A stretch of 14,918 nucleotides of DNA. Origin: Lachnoclostridium sp. UBA903. Its GTDB lineage: Bacteria > Bacillota > Clostridia > Lachnospirales > Lachnospiraceae. The stretch's first letter is position 1. Each line of letters opens with the position of its first letter. Location: assembly GCA_002294045.1 (NCBI GenBank), contig DBEP01000010.1, forward strand, positions 33,645 through 48,562. Reading direction: 5' to 3'. Position numbers and translations under genes: made by a program. Under the pieces are notes generated by a model that saw only the letters and a list, made by a program, of their open reading frames with translations, was not told the DNA's origin and ran no database searches. Positions 1 to 6,199 of the stretch are shown piece after piece.

Positions 1-92
1 CCCAAAATCGCTCCTTATCTCCTACAATCTGGAACGGCCAGGCCGGTACAAGCAGTTTTCAGACACACCCTAATGAATTTATATGCACCCAT

Positions 93-117
93 GCTCATTC
101 AGATTCAAAAAATGAGC
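93..117. other. Small hairpin in the upstream non-coding region
   Basis: GCTCATT (93-99) and AATGAGC (111-117) form a 7-bp stem with an 11-nt loop, followed by only three T residues. It could be a weak terminator for a gene left of the window. The rest of 1-277 shows no gene I can support. Reading frame 1 is open from position 1 to a stop at 250-252, but it has no recognisable family motif and no coding-like character. Confidence 0.25.
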
Positions 118-192
118 TTTCAAGCTGACTTACCGGAACAAAATAGTTTTTCTTTTAATCTGCCTTCCTTCAGTATAGTTCAGCATCGCTAT

Positions 193-222
193 ATTTGCAA
201 TAGGATTGTTCTTATTTGCAAT
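193..222 (+). promoter_or_regulatory. Possible activator site: two direct repeats 21 bp apart
   Basis: ATTTGCAAT occurs at 193-201 and again at 214-222. The same-face spacing of two helical turns is typical of AraC/XylS-type activator half-sites. A possible -10 (TAAAAT, 245-250) lies 22 bp downstream of the second copy and has no good -35, as in activator-dependent promoters. The regulator is not in the window. The functional role is inferred. Confidence 0.35.
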
Positions 223-286
223 GGTATTTTTGATAAATTCTGCCTAAAATGAAAGCATAAATAAAAATATAGGAAGGTTGATTTTA

Positions 287-1045
287 TTGAAACTGGGAGC
301 ACAGCTATATACGGTCAGAAATTACATACAAAATGAAAAGGACTTTTCATTTACCGTTAAAAAGATTGCTGATATGGGCTATAAAACAGTCCAGATATCC
401 GCCATCGGAAAGGATATACCCGCTGAAAAAATAAAAGAAATCTGTGACAGCTTATCAATGGAAATCGTCCTGACCCACAGTGACGTAAACCGGATTCTTT
501 ATGATACGGAAAATTTAATAAAGGATCATGATATTATGGGATGCAGATACATTGGTATCGGGTCCATGCCGGAAAAATACCGCAGCTTTCATTGGGTGAC
601 GCATTTTGCCGAAGATTTTAAGGAACCGGCCAAAAAAATTGCTGCGGCAGGAAAGCTGTTCATGTACCATAATCATAATTTTGAATTTGAGAAATTTGGC
701 GGCAGGTATATTCTGGATTACCTATTGGAAGCCTTTACACCGGAAGAAATGGGAATCACCCTGGATACCTACTGGGTACAGGCTGCCGGCGGAGATATCT
801 GCCAGTGGGTAGAGATTTTAAAGGACCGCTTATCCTGTGTCCATTTAAAAGATATGGCGGTAGTAAATGGGGTACCGGTTATGGCACCGGTTATGGAAGG
901 AAATATTAACTTTGGAGCCATTTTAAACAAGCTTAAGACAACCAACTGTGAATATCTGCTGGTTGAGCAGGATACCTGCCAGGGCAGCCCCTTTGACTGT
1001 TTAAAAACAAGTTATGATAATTTAAGCAGGCTGGGTTATAAATAA
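287..1045 (+). CDS. Sugar phosphate isomerase/epimerase (xylose-isomerase-like TIM barrel)
   Basis: I take TTG at 287 as the start (252 aa), because AGGAAGG at 271-277 sits 9 nt before it; the upstream in-frame TTG at 278 directly abuts that site. The protein begins MKLGAQLYTVR, as this family usually does. Likely metal and substrate residues are visible: H128/H130 and E133 in YHNHNFEF, D160 in ITLDTYWVQ, H186 in VHLKD and E227 in LLVEQD. This is the standard E-D-H-E set of the AP_endonuc_2 / xylose-isomerase-like fold. The family includes inosose dehydratases, keto-sugar epimerases and C-glycoside-cleaving subunits, so the exact reaction cannot be read from sequence. The next gene starts 12 nt after the stop and encodes a Gfo/Idh/MocA dehydrogenase, which suggests oxidation and isomerisation of one sugar substrate in a shared operon. 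The family call is firm; the substrate is unknown. Confidence 0.88.
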   Translation: MKLGAQLYTVRNYIQNEKDFSFTVKKIADMGYKTVQISAIGKDIPAEKIKEICDSLSMEIVLTHSDVNRILYDTENLIKDHDIMGCRYIGIGSMPEKYRSFHWVTHFAEDFKEPAKKIAAAGKLFMYHNHNFEFEKFGGRYILDYLLEAFTPEEMGITLDTYWVQAAGGDICQWVEILKDRLSCVHLKDMAVVNGVPVMAPVMEGNINFGAILNKLKTTNCEYLLVEQDTCQGSPFDCLKTSYDNLSRLGYK

Positions 1046-1057
1046 AGGAGAACGAAT

Positions 1058-2233
1058 ATGGATAAGGTGAGAATCGGAATTATTGGAATCGGCAATATGG
1101 GAAGCGGGCATTGCAATACCATATTAAAAAACCAGGTCCCTGAAATGGAGCTGGCGGCAGTGGCTGATTTAAAAGAAACCAGGAGAGCATGGGCCAGGGA
1201 AAACCTGCCTGAATCCGTTGCCGTATTTGAGGATGGAGATGCTTTGATTGAATCCGGCCTGTGCGATGCCGTACTTGTGTCAACTCCTCATTATGAACAT
1301 CCGAGGCTGGTTATAAAAGCTCTTGAACACGGTATACATGCTTTAAGTGAAAAGCCTGCCGGAGTTTATACGAAGCAGGTCCGGGAAATGAATGAAGCGG
1401 CAGCCGGATCCAACCGGGTATTTGCCGTAATGTTTAACCAGAGAACCAATCATGTTTACCGTAAAATGCACGAATTAGTCCATGGCGGCACATTAGGCGC
1501 CGTAAAGCGCGTGAACTGGATTATTACGGACTGGTACCGCACACAGGCTTATTATGATTCCGGCGGATGGAGGGCAACCTGGGAGGGAGAAGGCGGCGGA
1601 GTATTGTTAAACCAATGCCCCCATAACCTGGACCTGCTGCAGTGGATTTGCGGTATGCCTGCTAAAGTACAGGCTTTCTGCCATATTGGAAAATGGCACG
1701 ATATTGAAGTGGAAGATGACGTGACCGCTTATCTGGAATACCCGGGAGGAGCCACAGGGGTATTTATTACCACTACGGGGGATGCACCCGGTACCAACCG
1801 TTTTGAAATCACCCTGGAAAAAGGCAAGCTGGTATGTGAGGAGGATAAATTAACGCTGTTTCAGTTAGAGGTAAATGAAAGAGAATATTGCTTCAGTACG
1901 ACAGAAGGCTTCAAGAAACCGGAGGGTCATTACATAACTCTGGAAACAGACGGTAAAAATCCGCAGCATGCCGGTGTTTTAGAGGCGTTTGCAGGGAGGA
2001 TACTGCACGGAACTCCTCTGGTTGCGGAGGGAGCCGAGGGAATCCACGGCCTGACCCTGTCCAATGCCATGCATTTGTCCAGCTGGTTAGGAAAGCCGAT
2101 AGATATTCCCTTTGATGAGGAATTATTTTTGCAGGAACTGAATAAACGCCGTGCTTCTTCCAAGCTTAAAAAGAACGTAAAGGAAGTTACTTTTAATACG
2201 GACAGCAGTTACGGCTCCCAGACTAAGTTATAG
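1058..2233 (+). CDS. Gfo/Idh/MocA family oxidoreductase (first copy)
   Basis: This 391-aa NAD(P)-dependent dehydrogenase of the Gfo/Idh/MocA family has an N-terminal Rossmann fold with G10-x-G12-x-x-G15 in IIGIGNMG. The EKP motif at 98-100 supplies the catalytic lysine K99. A second motif, GGGVLLNQCPHNLDLL (about 179-194), provides likely catalytic H189 and D192. The ATG at 1058 is preceded by AAAGGAG about 6 nt upstream. Members oxidise a sugar, inositol or glycoside hydroxyl, often at C3, to a ketone. Length is normal, with a somewhat long basic C-terminal tail of about 30 residues. It lies between the first isomerase and a second Gfo/Idh/MocA gene, and its TAG stop overlaps the next AGGAGG site (2232-2237), indicating coupled expression. 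The substrate cannot be assigned. Confidence 0.92.
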   Translation: MDKVRIGIIGIGNMGSGHCNTILKNQVPEMELAAVADLKETRRAWARENLPESVAVFEDGDALIESGLCDAVLVSTPHYEHPRLVIKALEHGIHALSEKPAGVYTKQVREMNEAAAGSNRVFAVMFNQRTNHVYRKMHELVHGGTLGAVKRVNWIITDWYRTQAYYDSGGWRATWEGEGGGVLLNQCPHNLDLLQWICGMPAKVQAFCHIGKWHDIEVEDDVTAYLEYPGGATGVFITTTGDAPGTNRFEITLEKGKLVCEEDKLTLFQLEVNEREYCFSTTEGFKKPEGHYITLETDGKNPQHAGVLEAFAGRILHGTPLVAEGAEGIHGLTLSNAMHLSSWLGKPIDIPFDEELFLQELNKRRASSKLKKNVKEVTFNTDSSYGSQTKL

Positions 2234-2250
2234 GAGGAAAGCATATCACT

Positions 2251-2280
2251 TTGACAGGTGTGAGATGCATCGATAAATAA
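2251..2280 (+). CDS. Possible 9-codon leader ORF before the second dehydrogenase
   Basis: The strong site AGGAGG (2232-2237) lies more than 40 nt before the ATG at 2281, too far to serve it directly. In the same frame, a TTG at 2251 would be read from it with 13-nt spacing, giving MTGVRCIDK and then TAA at 2278-2280, directly followed by the ATG at 2281. This could be a leader peptide that delivers ribosomes for reinitiation. It could equally be an N-terminal extension cut by a nonsense mutation, or chance. The arrangement is seen; the function is inferred. Confidence 0.3.
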   Translation: MTGVRCIDK

Positions 2281-3303
2281 ATGAAAGCAGCAATTGTAGG
2301 ATGCGGAAGCATTGCCAGGGTACATGCCGAATGTGTCCGCAGACTTGGAACTCATAATCTGGTTGCCTTTGCAGATAAAAAAAAAGACAGGGCGGAAAGC
2401 TTTGCGGAGGAATATAACGGCAAAGCCTACGGCTCTTTAGAGGAAATGCTGAAAAAAGAGAACCCGGATGTCCTTCACATTTGTACGCCCCATTATCTCC
2501 ACACTCCCATGGCAGTCCATGCATTAAAGCAGGGAATACATGTATTTATGGAAAAGCCTCCTGTAATTACAAAAGCACAGTTAAAGGAACTGGAGGAGGT
2601 TAAAAGCGACGGAAAACTGGGATTTTGTTTTCAAAACCGATACAATCCCAGTATCATACAGGTGAAAAAGCTGCTTGCGTCGGGAGAACCCGGGAATCTC
2701 ATCGGAGCAAGGGGAATTGTAACCTGGAACCGGTCCGGTTCCTATTATACGGATAGTGATTGGAGAGGAAGGCTTGCTACGGAAGGGGGAGGAGCCCTAA
2801 TCAACCAGTCCGTGCATACCCTGGATTTACTGGCATATTTTTTGGGAACTCCCATATCGGTGGACGCTACTATGGCAAATCATCATTTGAAAGGTTTAAT
2901 TGAAGTGGAAGATATGATGGAAGCTTATGTGCATTTTGAAGGAAACAGGACGGCCTGTTTTTATTCCACTACCGCTTATTGTGCCGACAGGCCGCCCCTT
3001 ATTGAGCTGGACTGTGATAATATGATTATCCGAATCGAAGATATGGAAGTCACCTGTTACGACAGGAACAGGGAAGTAAAAAAATTGCCGGTGGAGAATA
3101 AGGAAGTTCTGGGTAAAAGCTATTGGGGTGCAGGACACAGGGATTGTATTTTGGATTTTTATGACAGTATAATTAAAAAACGCCGGTTTTCCCTGGATTT
3201 AAACGGTATAAGGGAAACCATATTATTAATGCTCGGTACTTATGAATCTGCCAGAACGGGGAAGGAAGTTGCCATAGAGGATTTAATAAAAATGGCGGAT
3301 TAA
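2281..3303 (+). CDS. Gfo/Idh/MocA family oxidoreductase (second copy)
   Basis: This 340-aa dehydrogenase is a paralogue of the preceding gene. Its Rossmann motif is G7-x-G9-x-x-A12 in IVGCGSIA, the EKP motif is at 91-93 with catalytic K92, and LINQSVHTLDLL (about 173-184) supplies H179 and D182. The sequence begins naturally at M1 with the first beta strand, so the ATG at 2281 is credible although it has no ribosome binding site of its own: the codon before it is an in-frame TAA and the nearest AGGAGG ends at 2237. Translation probably depends on coupling with the gene upstream. The two paralogues side by side suggest either two oxidation/reduction steps on one pathway or a heteromeric enzyme. 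A weak hairpin with four T residues follows the stop (3315-3337). Confidence 0.9.
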   Translation: MKAAIVGCGSIARVHAECVRRLGTHNLVAFADKKKDRAESFAEEYNGKAYGSLEEMLKKENPDVLHICTPHYLHTPMAVHALKQGIHVFMEKPPVITKAQLKELEEVKSDGKLGFCFQNRYNPSIIQVKKLLASGEPGNLIGARGIVTWNRSGSYYTDSDWRGRLATEGGGALINQSVHTLDLLAYFLGTPISVDATMANHHLKGLIEVEDMMEAYVHFEGNRTACFYSTTAYCADRPPLIELDCDNMIIRIEDMEVTCYDRNREVKKLPVENKEVLGKSYWGAGHRDCILDFYDSIIKKRRFSLDLNGIRETILLMLGTYESARTGKEVAIEDLIKMAD

Positions 3304-3314
3304 ATTTCCACTGC

Positions 3315-3337
3315 GCACCCGAAATCGGGATGCTTTT
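3315..3337 (+). terminator. Weak terminator-like hairpin after the second dehydrogenase
   Basis: GCA-CCCG (3315-3321) pairs with CGGG-TGC (3326-3333) with one bulged A, and TTTT follows at 3334-3337. The stem is short, so termination is probably partial. Confidence 0.4.
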
Positions 3338-3370
3338 AAAGGGCGTTATGCCTGAAAGGTTGAAAGAAAA

Positions 3371-3376
3371 TATAAT
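3371..3376 (+). promoter_or_regulatory. Possible -10 box before the second isomerase
   Basis: A perfect TATAAT lies 112 nt before the likely start of the next gene. No convincing -35 is found at 16-18 nt upstream, so this is a weak call. Transcripts from here would carry a leader with several small inverted repeats: CTGAAAG/CTTTCAG (3352-3358 with 3399-3405), GCCAC/GTGGC (3386-3390 with 3417-3421) and TACCGC/GCGGTA (3424-3429 with 3436-3441). Confidence 0.3.
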
Positions 3377-3427
3377 AGAAAGGACGCCACATTGGATTCT
3401 TTCAGCCTGATTTTTTGTGGCAGTACC

Positions 3428-3469
3428 GCAAACTGGCGGTATGCAATTGCAACCTGCAACGCAGTTTGC
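3428..3469. repeat. 42-bp inverted-repeat unit just before an isomerase start
   Basis: GCAAACTG (3428-3435) and CAGTTTGC (3462-3469) bound a segment that also holds the palindrome TGCAATTGCA (3442-3451). The same CAAACT/AGTTTG words appear in the hairpin at 8758-8778. It could be a small interspersed palindromic repeat or a leader RNA structure; a genome-wide count would decide. Confidence 0.45.
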
Positions 3470-3482
3470 AATGGGTATAAAT

Positions 3483-4331
3483 ATGTTAGAAAATACAAAT
3501 ATTACCGGATTTGCAGACGAGATCCATACCGATATTCGAATTCAGGTTAAGCTGCTGCATGAGCTGGGGATAAAATACCTGGAACTTCGAAGTGCAGACG
3601 GCAGGAATATAGCGGAATATACATTGGAGGAAGCTGCGGAATTAAAGAATTATTTAGAAGAAAATAATATTAAGGTTTCGGCCATTGGCTCACCTATTGG
3701 CAAAATTATGATTACGGAGGATTTTGAACCCCATTTTGAAACCTATAAAAGAGTGGTGGAGCTTGCCAAATTGTTGGAAACCCCTTATATCCGTATGTTC
3801 AGCTTCTTTATTCCAAAAGGGGAAGAGCCTTCTCTTTACCGGGACGAGGTATTTAAAAGGCTGAAACGGCTGGTTGATTATGCCGTGGAGCATAATGTAA
3901 TCCTGCTCCACGAAAACGAGAAGGATATTTACGGGGATACGGCCGTAAGGTGTCTGGAACTGTTTGAGGCATTTTACGGAGAACATTTTAAATGTACGTT
4001 TGACTTTGCAAACTTTGTACAATGCAGCCAGGATACCCTGAAAGCTTATGAACTTTTGAAACCATTTGTGGAATATATCCATATTAAGGATGCCGTTTGG
4101 GATACCGGAGAGGTTGTACCTGCGGGAGAAGGCGACGGTAAGGTAGAGGACATCTTAAAGAAACTGGATGAGGAGGGGTATGCCGGCTACTTAAGCTTAG
4201 AACCCCATCTGGCGGAATTTGCAGGTCTTAAATCTTTGGAACAAAACGCGGATAAAAGAAAGCTCACCGATGGGGAAGCAGCTTTTACCATTGCCTTTGA
4301 TGCACTGATGAAACTGTTTAAGCAAAGCTGA
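3483..4331 (+). CDS. Sugar phosphate isomerase/epimerase (second copy)
   Basis: I place the start at ATG 3483 (282 aa, MLENTNITGFADEI), since the family typically begins a few residues before ITGFADEI. The frame is open upstream to 3417, but that part is the repeat-rich leader and reads as low-quality protein. The alternative ATG at 3471 adds four residues. No good Shine-Dalgarno precedes either, which is unusual for this window. Likely metal ligands are E144 in LLHENEKD, D174 in CTFDFANF, H200 in YIHIKDA and E240 in LSLEPH, the complete E-D-H-E set of the xylose-isomerase-like barrel. It differs clearly from the isomerase at 287, so it is not a recent duplicate. Position after two dehydrogenases suggests it belongs to the same sugar pathway, but it may be transcribed separately. 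Confidence 0.88.
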   Translation: MLENTNITGFADEIHTDIRIQVKLLHELGIKYLELRSADGRNIAEYTLEEAAELKNYLEENNIKVSAIGSPIGKIMITEDFEPHFETYKRVVELAKLLETPYIRMFSFFIPKGEEPSLYRDEVFKRLKRLVDYAVEHNVILLHENEKDIYGDTAVRCLELFEAFYGEHFKCTFDFANFVQCSQDTLKAYELLKPFVEYIHIKDAVWDTGEVVPAGEGDGKVEDILKKLDEEGYAGYLSLEPHLAEFAGLKSLEQNADKRKLTDGEAAFTIAFDALMKLFKQS

Positions 4332-4432
4332 GAATAATTAAATCAGGTTTAAAAAGTTTATTTCTTTTCCTGCCTTTATCCTGTTACAGGCTATAGGAAT
4401 CCCATGAACAAGAATGAACCGGACGGCATATG

Positions 4433-4448
4433 TTATCATAGATGATAA
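4433..4448. promoter_or_regulatory. Perfect 7-bp dyad, possible operator
   Basis: TTATCAT (4433-4439), AG, then ATGATAA (4442-4448) form a perfect inverted repeat directly before the ribosome binding site at 4453-4459. An operator or a small RNA hairpin is possible. The dyad argues against the ATG at 4442 as the true start of the next gene. Confidence 0.25.
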
Positions 4449-4465
4449 TAGCGGGAGGTAGTTCA

Positions 4466-5146
4466 TTGATATCATATAACCTGACGGTGAAAGAAAATGT
4501 ACTGAAAAAGGATATGTATTACAAGGATCATCTTATCCTTACTTATACAATTAAATATCCCCGTTTTGTTTCGGATAAGTTCAGAATATTCCTTACCAAA
4601 TTAAATATCCACTATAAGGCGGAAGCGGCACTTTACCAGAGAATTCACATATCAAAGCTGTATCAGCTGGCTGCGGATGATTATGAATATTCTGTTGCCA
4701 ATGGTTTTCCCATCCATCAATATGAGGTCAATGTGGAATACCATGTGACGTATAACCAGAACTGCACTTTAAGCCTGTATTTTGACCGGTACGAATTTAC
4801 CGGAGGGGCTCATGGCATGACAAAGCGGGATTCGGATACCTGGGATCTTCATCAAGGAATCCGGATGGATTTAATGGATTTCTTTCCGGATAATAAAAAT
4901 TACACCAAGTATATACAAAATGAAATAATCACACAGATTGAAAAAGAAATAAAAAATAACGGTAATATGTTTTTTGAAGATTATGCCGACTTAGTGAAGG
5001 AAAATTTTAATGCCGCTAACTTTTATCTGACACAGGAAGGGATAGTCATATATTTTCAGTTATACGAAATAGCGCCGTATGTCAGCGGGATACAGACATT
5101 TACGATTCCTTACGGGGAAGAGGCGGCAGTTTTACCGGAATGCTGA
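4466..5146 (+). CDS. DUF3298/DUF4163-type protein, no signal peptide
   Basis: The start is taken as TTG 4466 (226 aa, MISYNLTVKE), because GGGAGGT (4453-4459) lies 6 nt before it; ATG 4442 gives an 8-residue extension and has no binding site. The sequence shows the DUF4163-like region with YEFTGGAHG (about 109-117), and a DUF3298-like C-terminal half with NFYLTQEGIVIYFQ and EIAPYVSGIQTFTIPY. Related domains occur in RsiV-type anti-sigma factors and the PdaC deacetylase, where they are extracellular. Here no signal peptide or membrane segment is visible at either start, so it appears cytosolic or exported by an unknown route. It stands alone between the sugar cluster and a convergent small gene. 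Family assignment is good; the role is unknown. Confidence 0.8.
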   Translation: MISYNLTVKENVLKKDMYYKDHLILTYTIKYPRFVSDKFRIFLTKLNIHYKAEAALYQRIHISKLYQLAADDYEYSVANGFPIHQYEVNVEYHVTYNQNCTLSLYFDRYEFTGGAHGMTKRDSDTWDLHQGIRMDLMDFFPDNKNYTKYIQNEIITQIEKEIKNNGNMFFEDYADLVKENFNAANFYLTQEGIVIYFQLYEIAPYVSGIQTFTIPYGEEAAVLPEC

Positions 5147-5188
5147 AGAGACAATAAAAGGGTTACCGCAAAATTCAAGAAAAGGCAA

Positions 5189-5253
5189 AAAAGCCTGTCA
5201 TTTCTTACTTTACCTTTTTAGAGGAAAGGTAATATAAGAATTGACAGGCTTTT
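5189..5253. terminator. Long bidirectional terminator between convergent genes
   Basis: AAAAGCCTGTCA (5189-5200) pairs perfectly with TGACAGGCTTTT (5242-5253). Inside, TTCTTA/TAAGAA (5202-5207, 5235-5240) and TTACCTTT/AAAGGTAA (5210-5217, 5225-5232) extend the stem. Flanking A and T runs allow use on both strands, serving the DUF3298 gene (+) and the small gene (-). Confidence 0.8.
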
Positions 5254-5301
5254 AGCCGCTGATATTTATCAGATTTTATTCTATTTTGATAATTACATAA
5301 A

Positions 5302-5553
5302 TTACCTGAATTCATCGTTATCCAGATGATACAGATAACGTTCCAATTCTTCCTTAGACTGGAAATCTTTTGCATTCCGGAGCAGTTCGGCTCTTTGTTC
5401 TTCATCCATATTATCATAATAATTTTTTGCGCCCAGGTCCTCGTTAATCAGATTGTTAAGGACAGGCGGGAAATAAGGCATACCCGTATTCACGCCATTT
5501 GGGAATGATGTTAAACCATTTGGAAAGGCATTGATGCCGTTGGGATTATCCAT
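5302..5553 (-). CDS. Small hypothetical protein, FPNG-rich N-terminus (83 aa)
   Basis: I do not recognise this family. The ATG at 5553 has a strong AAGGAGGT site (5558-5565, - strand) 4 nt upstream, and a terminator lies beyond its stop, so it is a credible gene. The first 30 residues are rich in N, P and G with three PNG units (NPNGINA, FPNGLTS, FPNGVNTG) and then YFPP. The rest is charged and probably helical, with MDEEQRAELL and SKEELERYLYHL. There is no signal peptide, membrane segment or cysteine. The layout of a flexible head and acidic helical tail suggests a small binding or adaptor protein, but that is speculation. It is convergent with the DUF3298 gene and divergent from the Nudix gene. 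Confidence 0.75.
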   Translation of the reverse strand: MDNPNGINAFPNGLTSFPNGVNTGMPYFPPVLNNLINEDLGAKNYYDNMDEEQRAELLRNAKDFQSKEELERYLYHLDNDEFR

Positions 5554-5570
5554 AGTGACCTCCTTATACT

Positions 5571-5594
5571 CCCCGTCCTGGCGGCGGGGTTTTT
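5571..5594 (+). terminator. Terminator-like hairpin facing + strand, upstream of the small gene
   Basis: CCCCGTC (5571-5577) pairs with GGCGGGG (5583-5589, one G-T pair) around a 5-nt loop, followed by TTTTT (5590-5594). On the + strand it is a good intrinsic terminator, yet no + gene ends nearby. It may insulate the Nudix/pyr promoters from read-through. On the - strand it would be a hairpin just upstream of the small gene's ribosome binding site. Confidence 0.55.
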
Positions 5595-5601
5595 CTTGTG
5601 T

Positions 5602-5630
5602 TTTACTTTCATTTTTGTTACTGTTATAAT
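5602..5630 (+). promoter_or_regulatory. Candidate sigma-A promoter 1 for the Nudix gene
   Basis: TTTACT (5602-5607), a 17-bp spacer and TATAAT (5625-5630). It lies just after the terminator-like hairpin and points toward the Nudix gene. Confidence 0.5.
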
Positions 5631-5685
5631 TAACGGGACCATGCTAAAATATGCTGGAAAATATTATATATAAGCAATCATTTTG

Positions 5686-5714
5686 TTGTATTCATGCCGC
5701 AGTTACGTTATAAT
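5686..5714 (+). promoter_or_regulatory. Candidate sigma-A promoter 2 for the Nudix gene
   Basis: TTGTAT (5686-5691), a 17-bp spacer and TATAAT (5709-5714). The surrounding GTTACGTTATAATTAA closely matches GTTACTGTTATAATTAA of promoter 1, exactly 84 bp upstream. Confidence 0.5.
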
Positions 5715-5803
5715 TAAATGAAATCAGGTTATAGCGTGTTTGAAAAATATGGTACGGCAGCCTGTTTTATAAATGGCATGTATACGAGTACAGGAGGAAA
5801 ACT

Positions 5804-6199
5804 ATGGAAAAATATAAAATCATGGTAAAAGGTATTGTTCAGTACGAGAATAAATATCTGCTTGTCGAAAGATGGTATGATGATAGAATTGTTGACCCTT
5901 ATCAGTGGGAATTTATTGACGGTAAACTGGAATTCGGTGAGAATCCCGAAAAAGGAGTTATCAGGCTCGTATTTGAAAGTACCGGTTTATCCGTATACAT
6001 AAACCGTATTCTTTATACCTGGTCTTTTATGGTAGGCGATGTATGTAATATCGGTATCAGCTTTTTGTGTATCACTACGCGGGATGACGTGGTTCTTTGT
6101 GAAGAACTTAATAATTTTAAATGGGTAACGAAAGAGGAAATCGGTAATTATATCGGCAATAAAGCCGTCATGGCAGATATTGAAAAAGCAGAATTATAG
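5804..6199 (+). CDS. Nudix-fold protein with degenerate Nudix box
   Basis: This 131-aa protein has the length and layout of a single Nudix domain. The ATG at 5804 follows AGGAGG (5792-5797) by 6 nt. The Nudix consensus G-x5-E-x7-REUxEExGU aligns with residues of GKLEFGENPEKGVIRL and VFESTGL. The first glycine, the first glutamate, R and GL are kept, but RE is RL and EE is ES, so two of the acidic metal ligands are missing. Nudix hydrolases cleave nucleoside diphosphate-linked compounds with Mg2+ held by these glutamates. This protein may therefore be inactive, a binding protein, or use other residues. It sits just upstream of pyrC and pyrF and may share their transcript, but no functional link is established. 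The stop codon (6197-6199) falls at the 5' edge of the structured pyrC leader. Confidence 0.82.
   Translation: MEKYKIMVKGIVQYENKYLLVERWYDDRIVDPYQWEFIDGKLEFGENPEKGVIRLVFESTGLSVYINRILYTWSFMVGDVCNIGISFLCITTRDDVVLCEELNNFKWVTKEEIGNYIGNKAVMADIEKAEL

Noticed and set aside
44..71. Possible insertion-sequence end (AGCAGTTTTCAGACACACCC and following).
   Set aside because: It vaguely recalls terminal sequences of some clostridial insertion sequences, but there is no partner inverted repeat, target duplication or transposase in the window.
1..252. Open reading frame in frame 1 from the window edge to a stop at 250-252.
   Set aside because: It has no recognisable motif, overlaps the operator-like repeats and promoter region, and looks like non-coding AT-rich sequence. 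A gene tail entering the window cannot be fully excluded.
278..286. TTG 278 as the start of the first isomerase.
   Set aside because: It touches the ribosome site AGGAAGG (271-277) with no spacing; TTG 287 has proper spacing and matches the family N-terminus.
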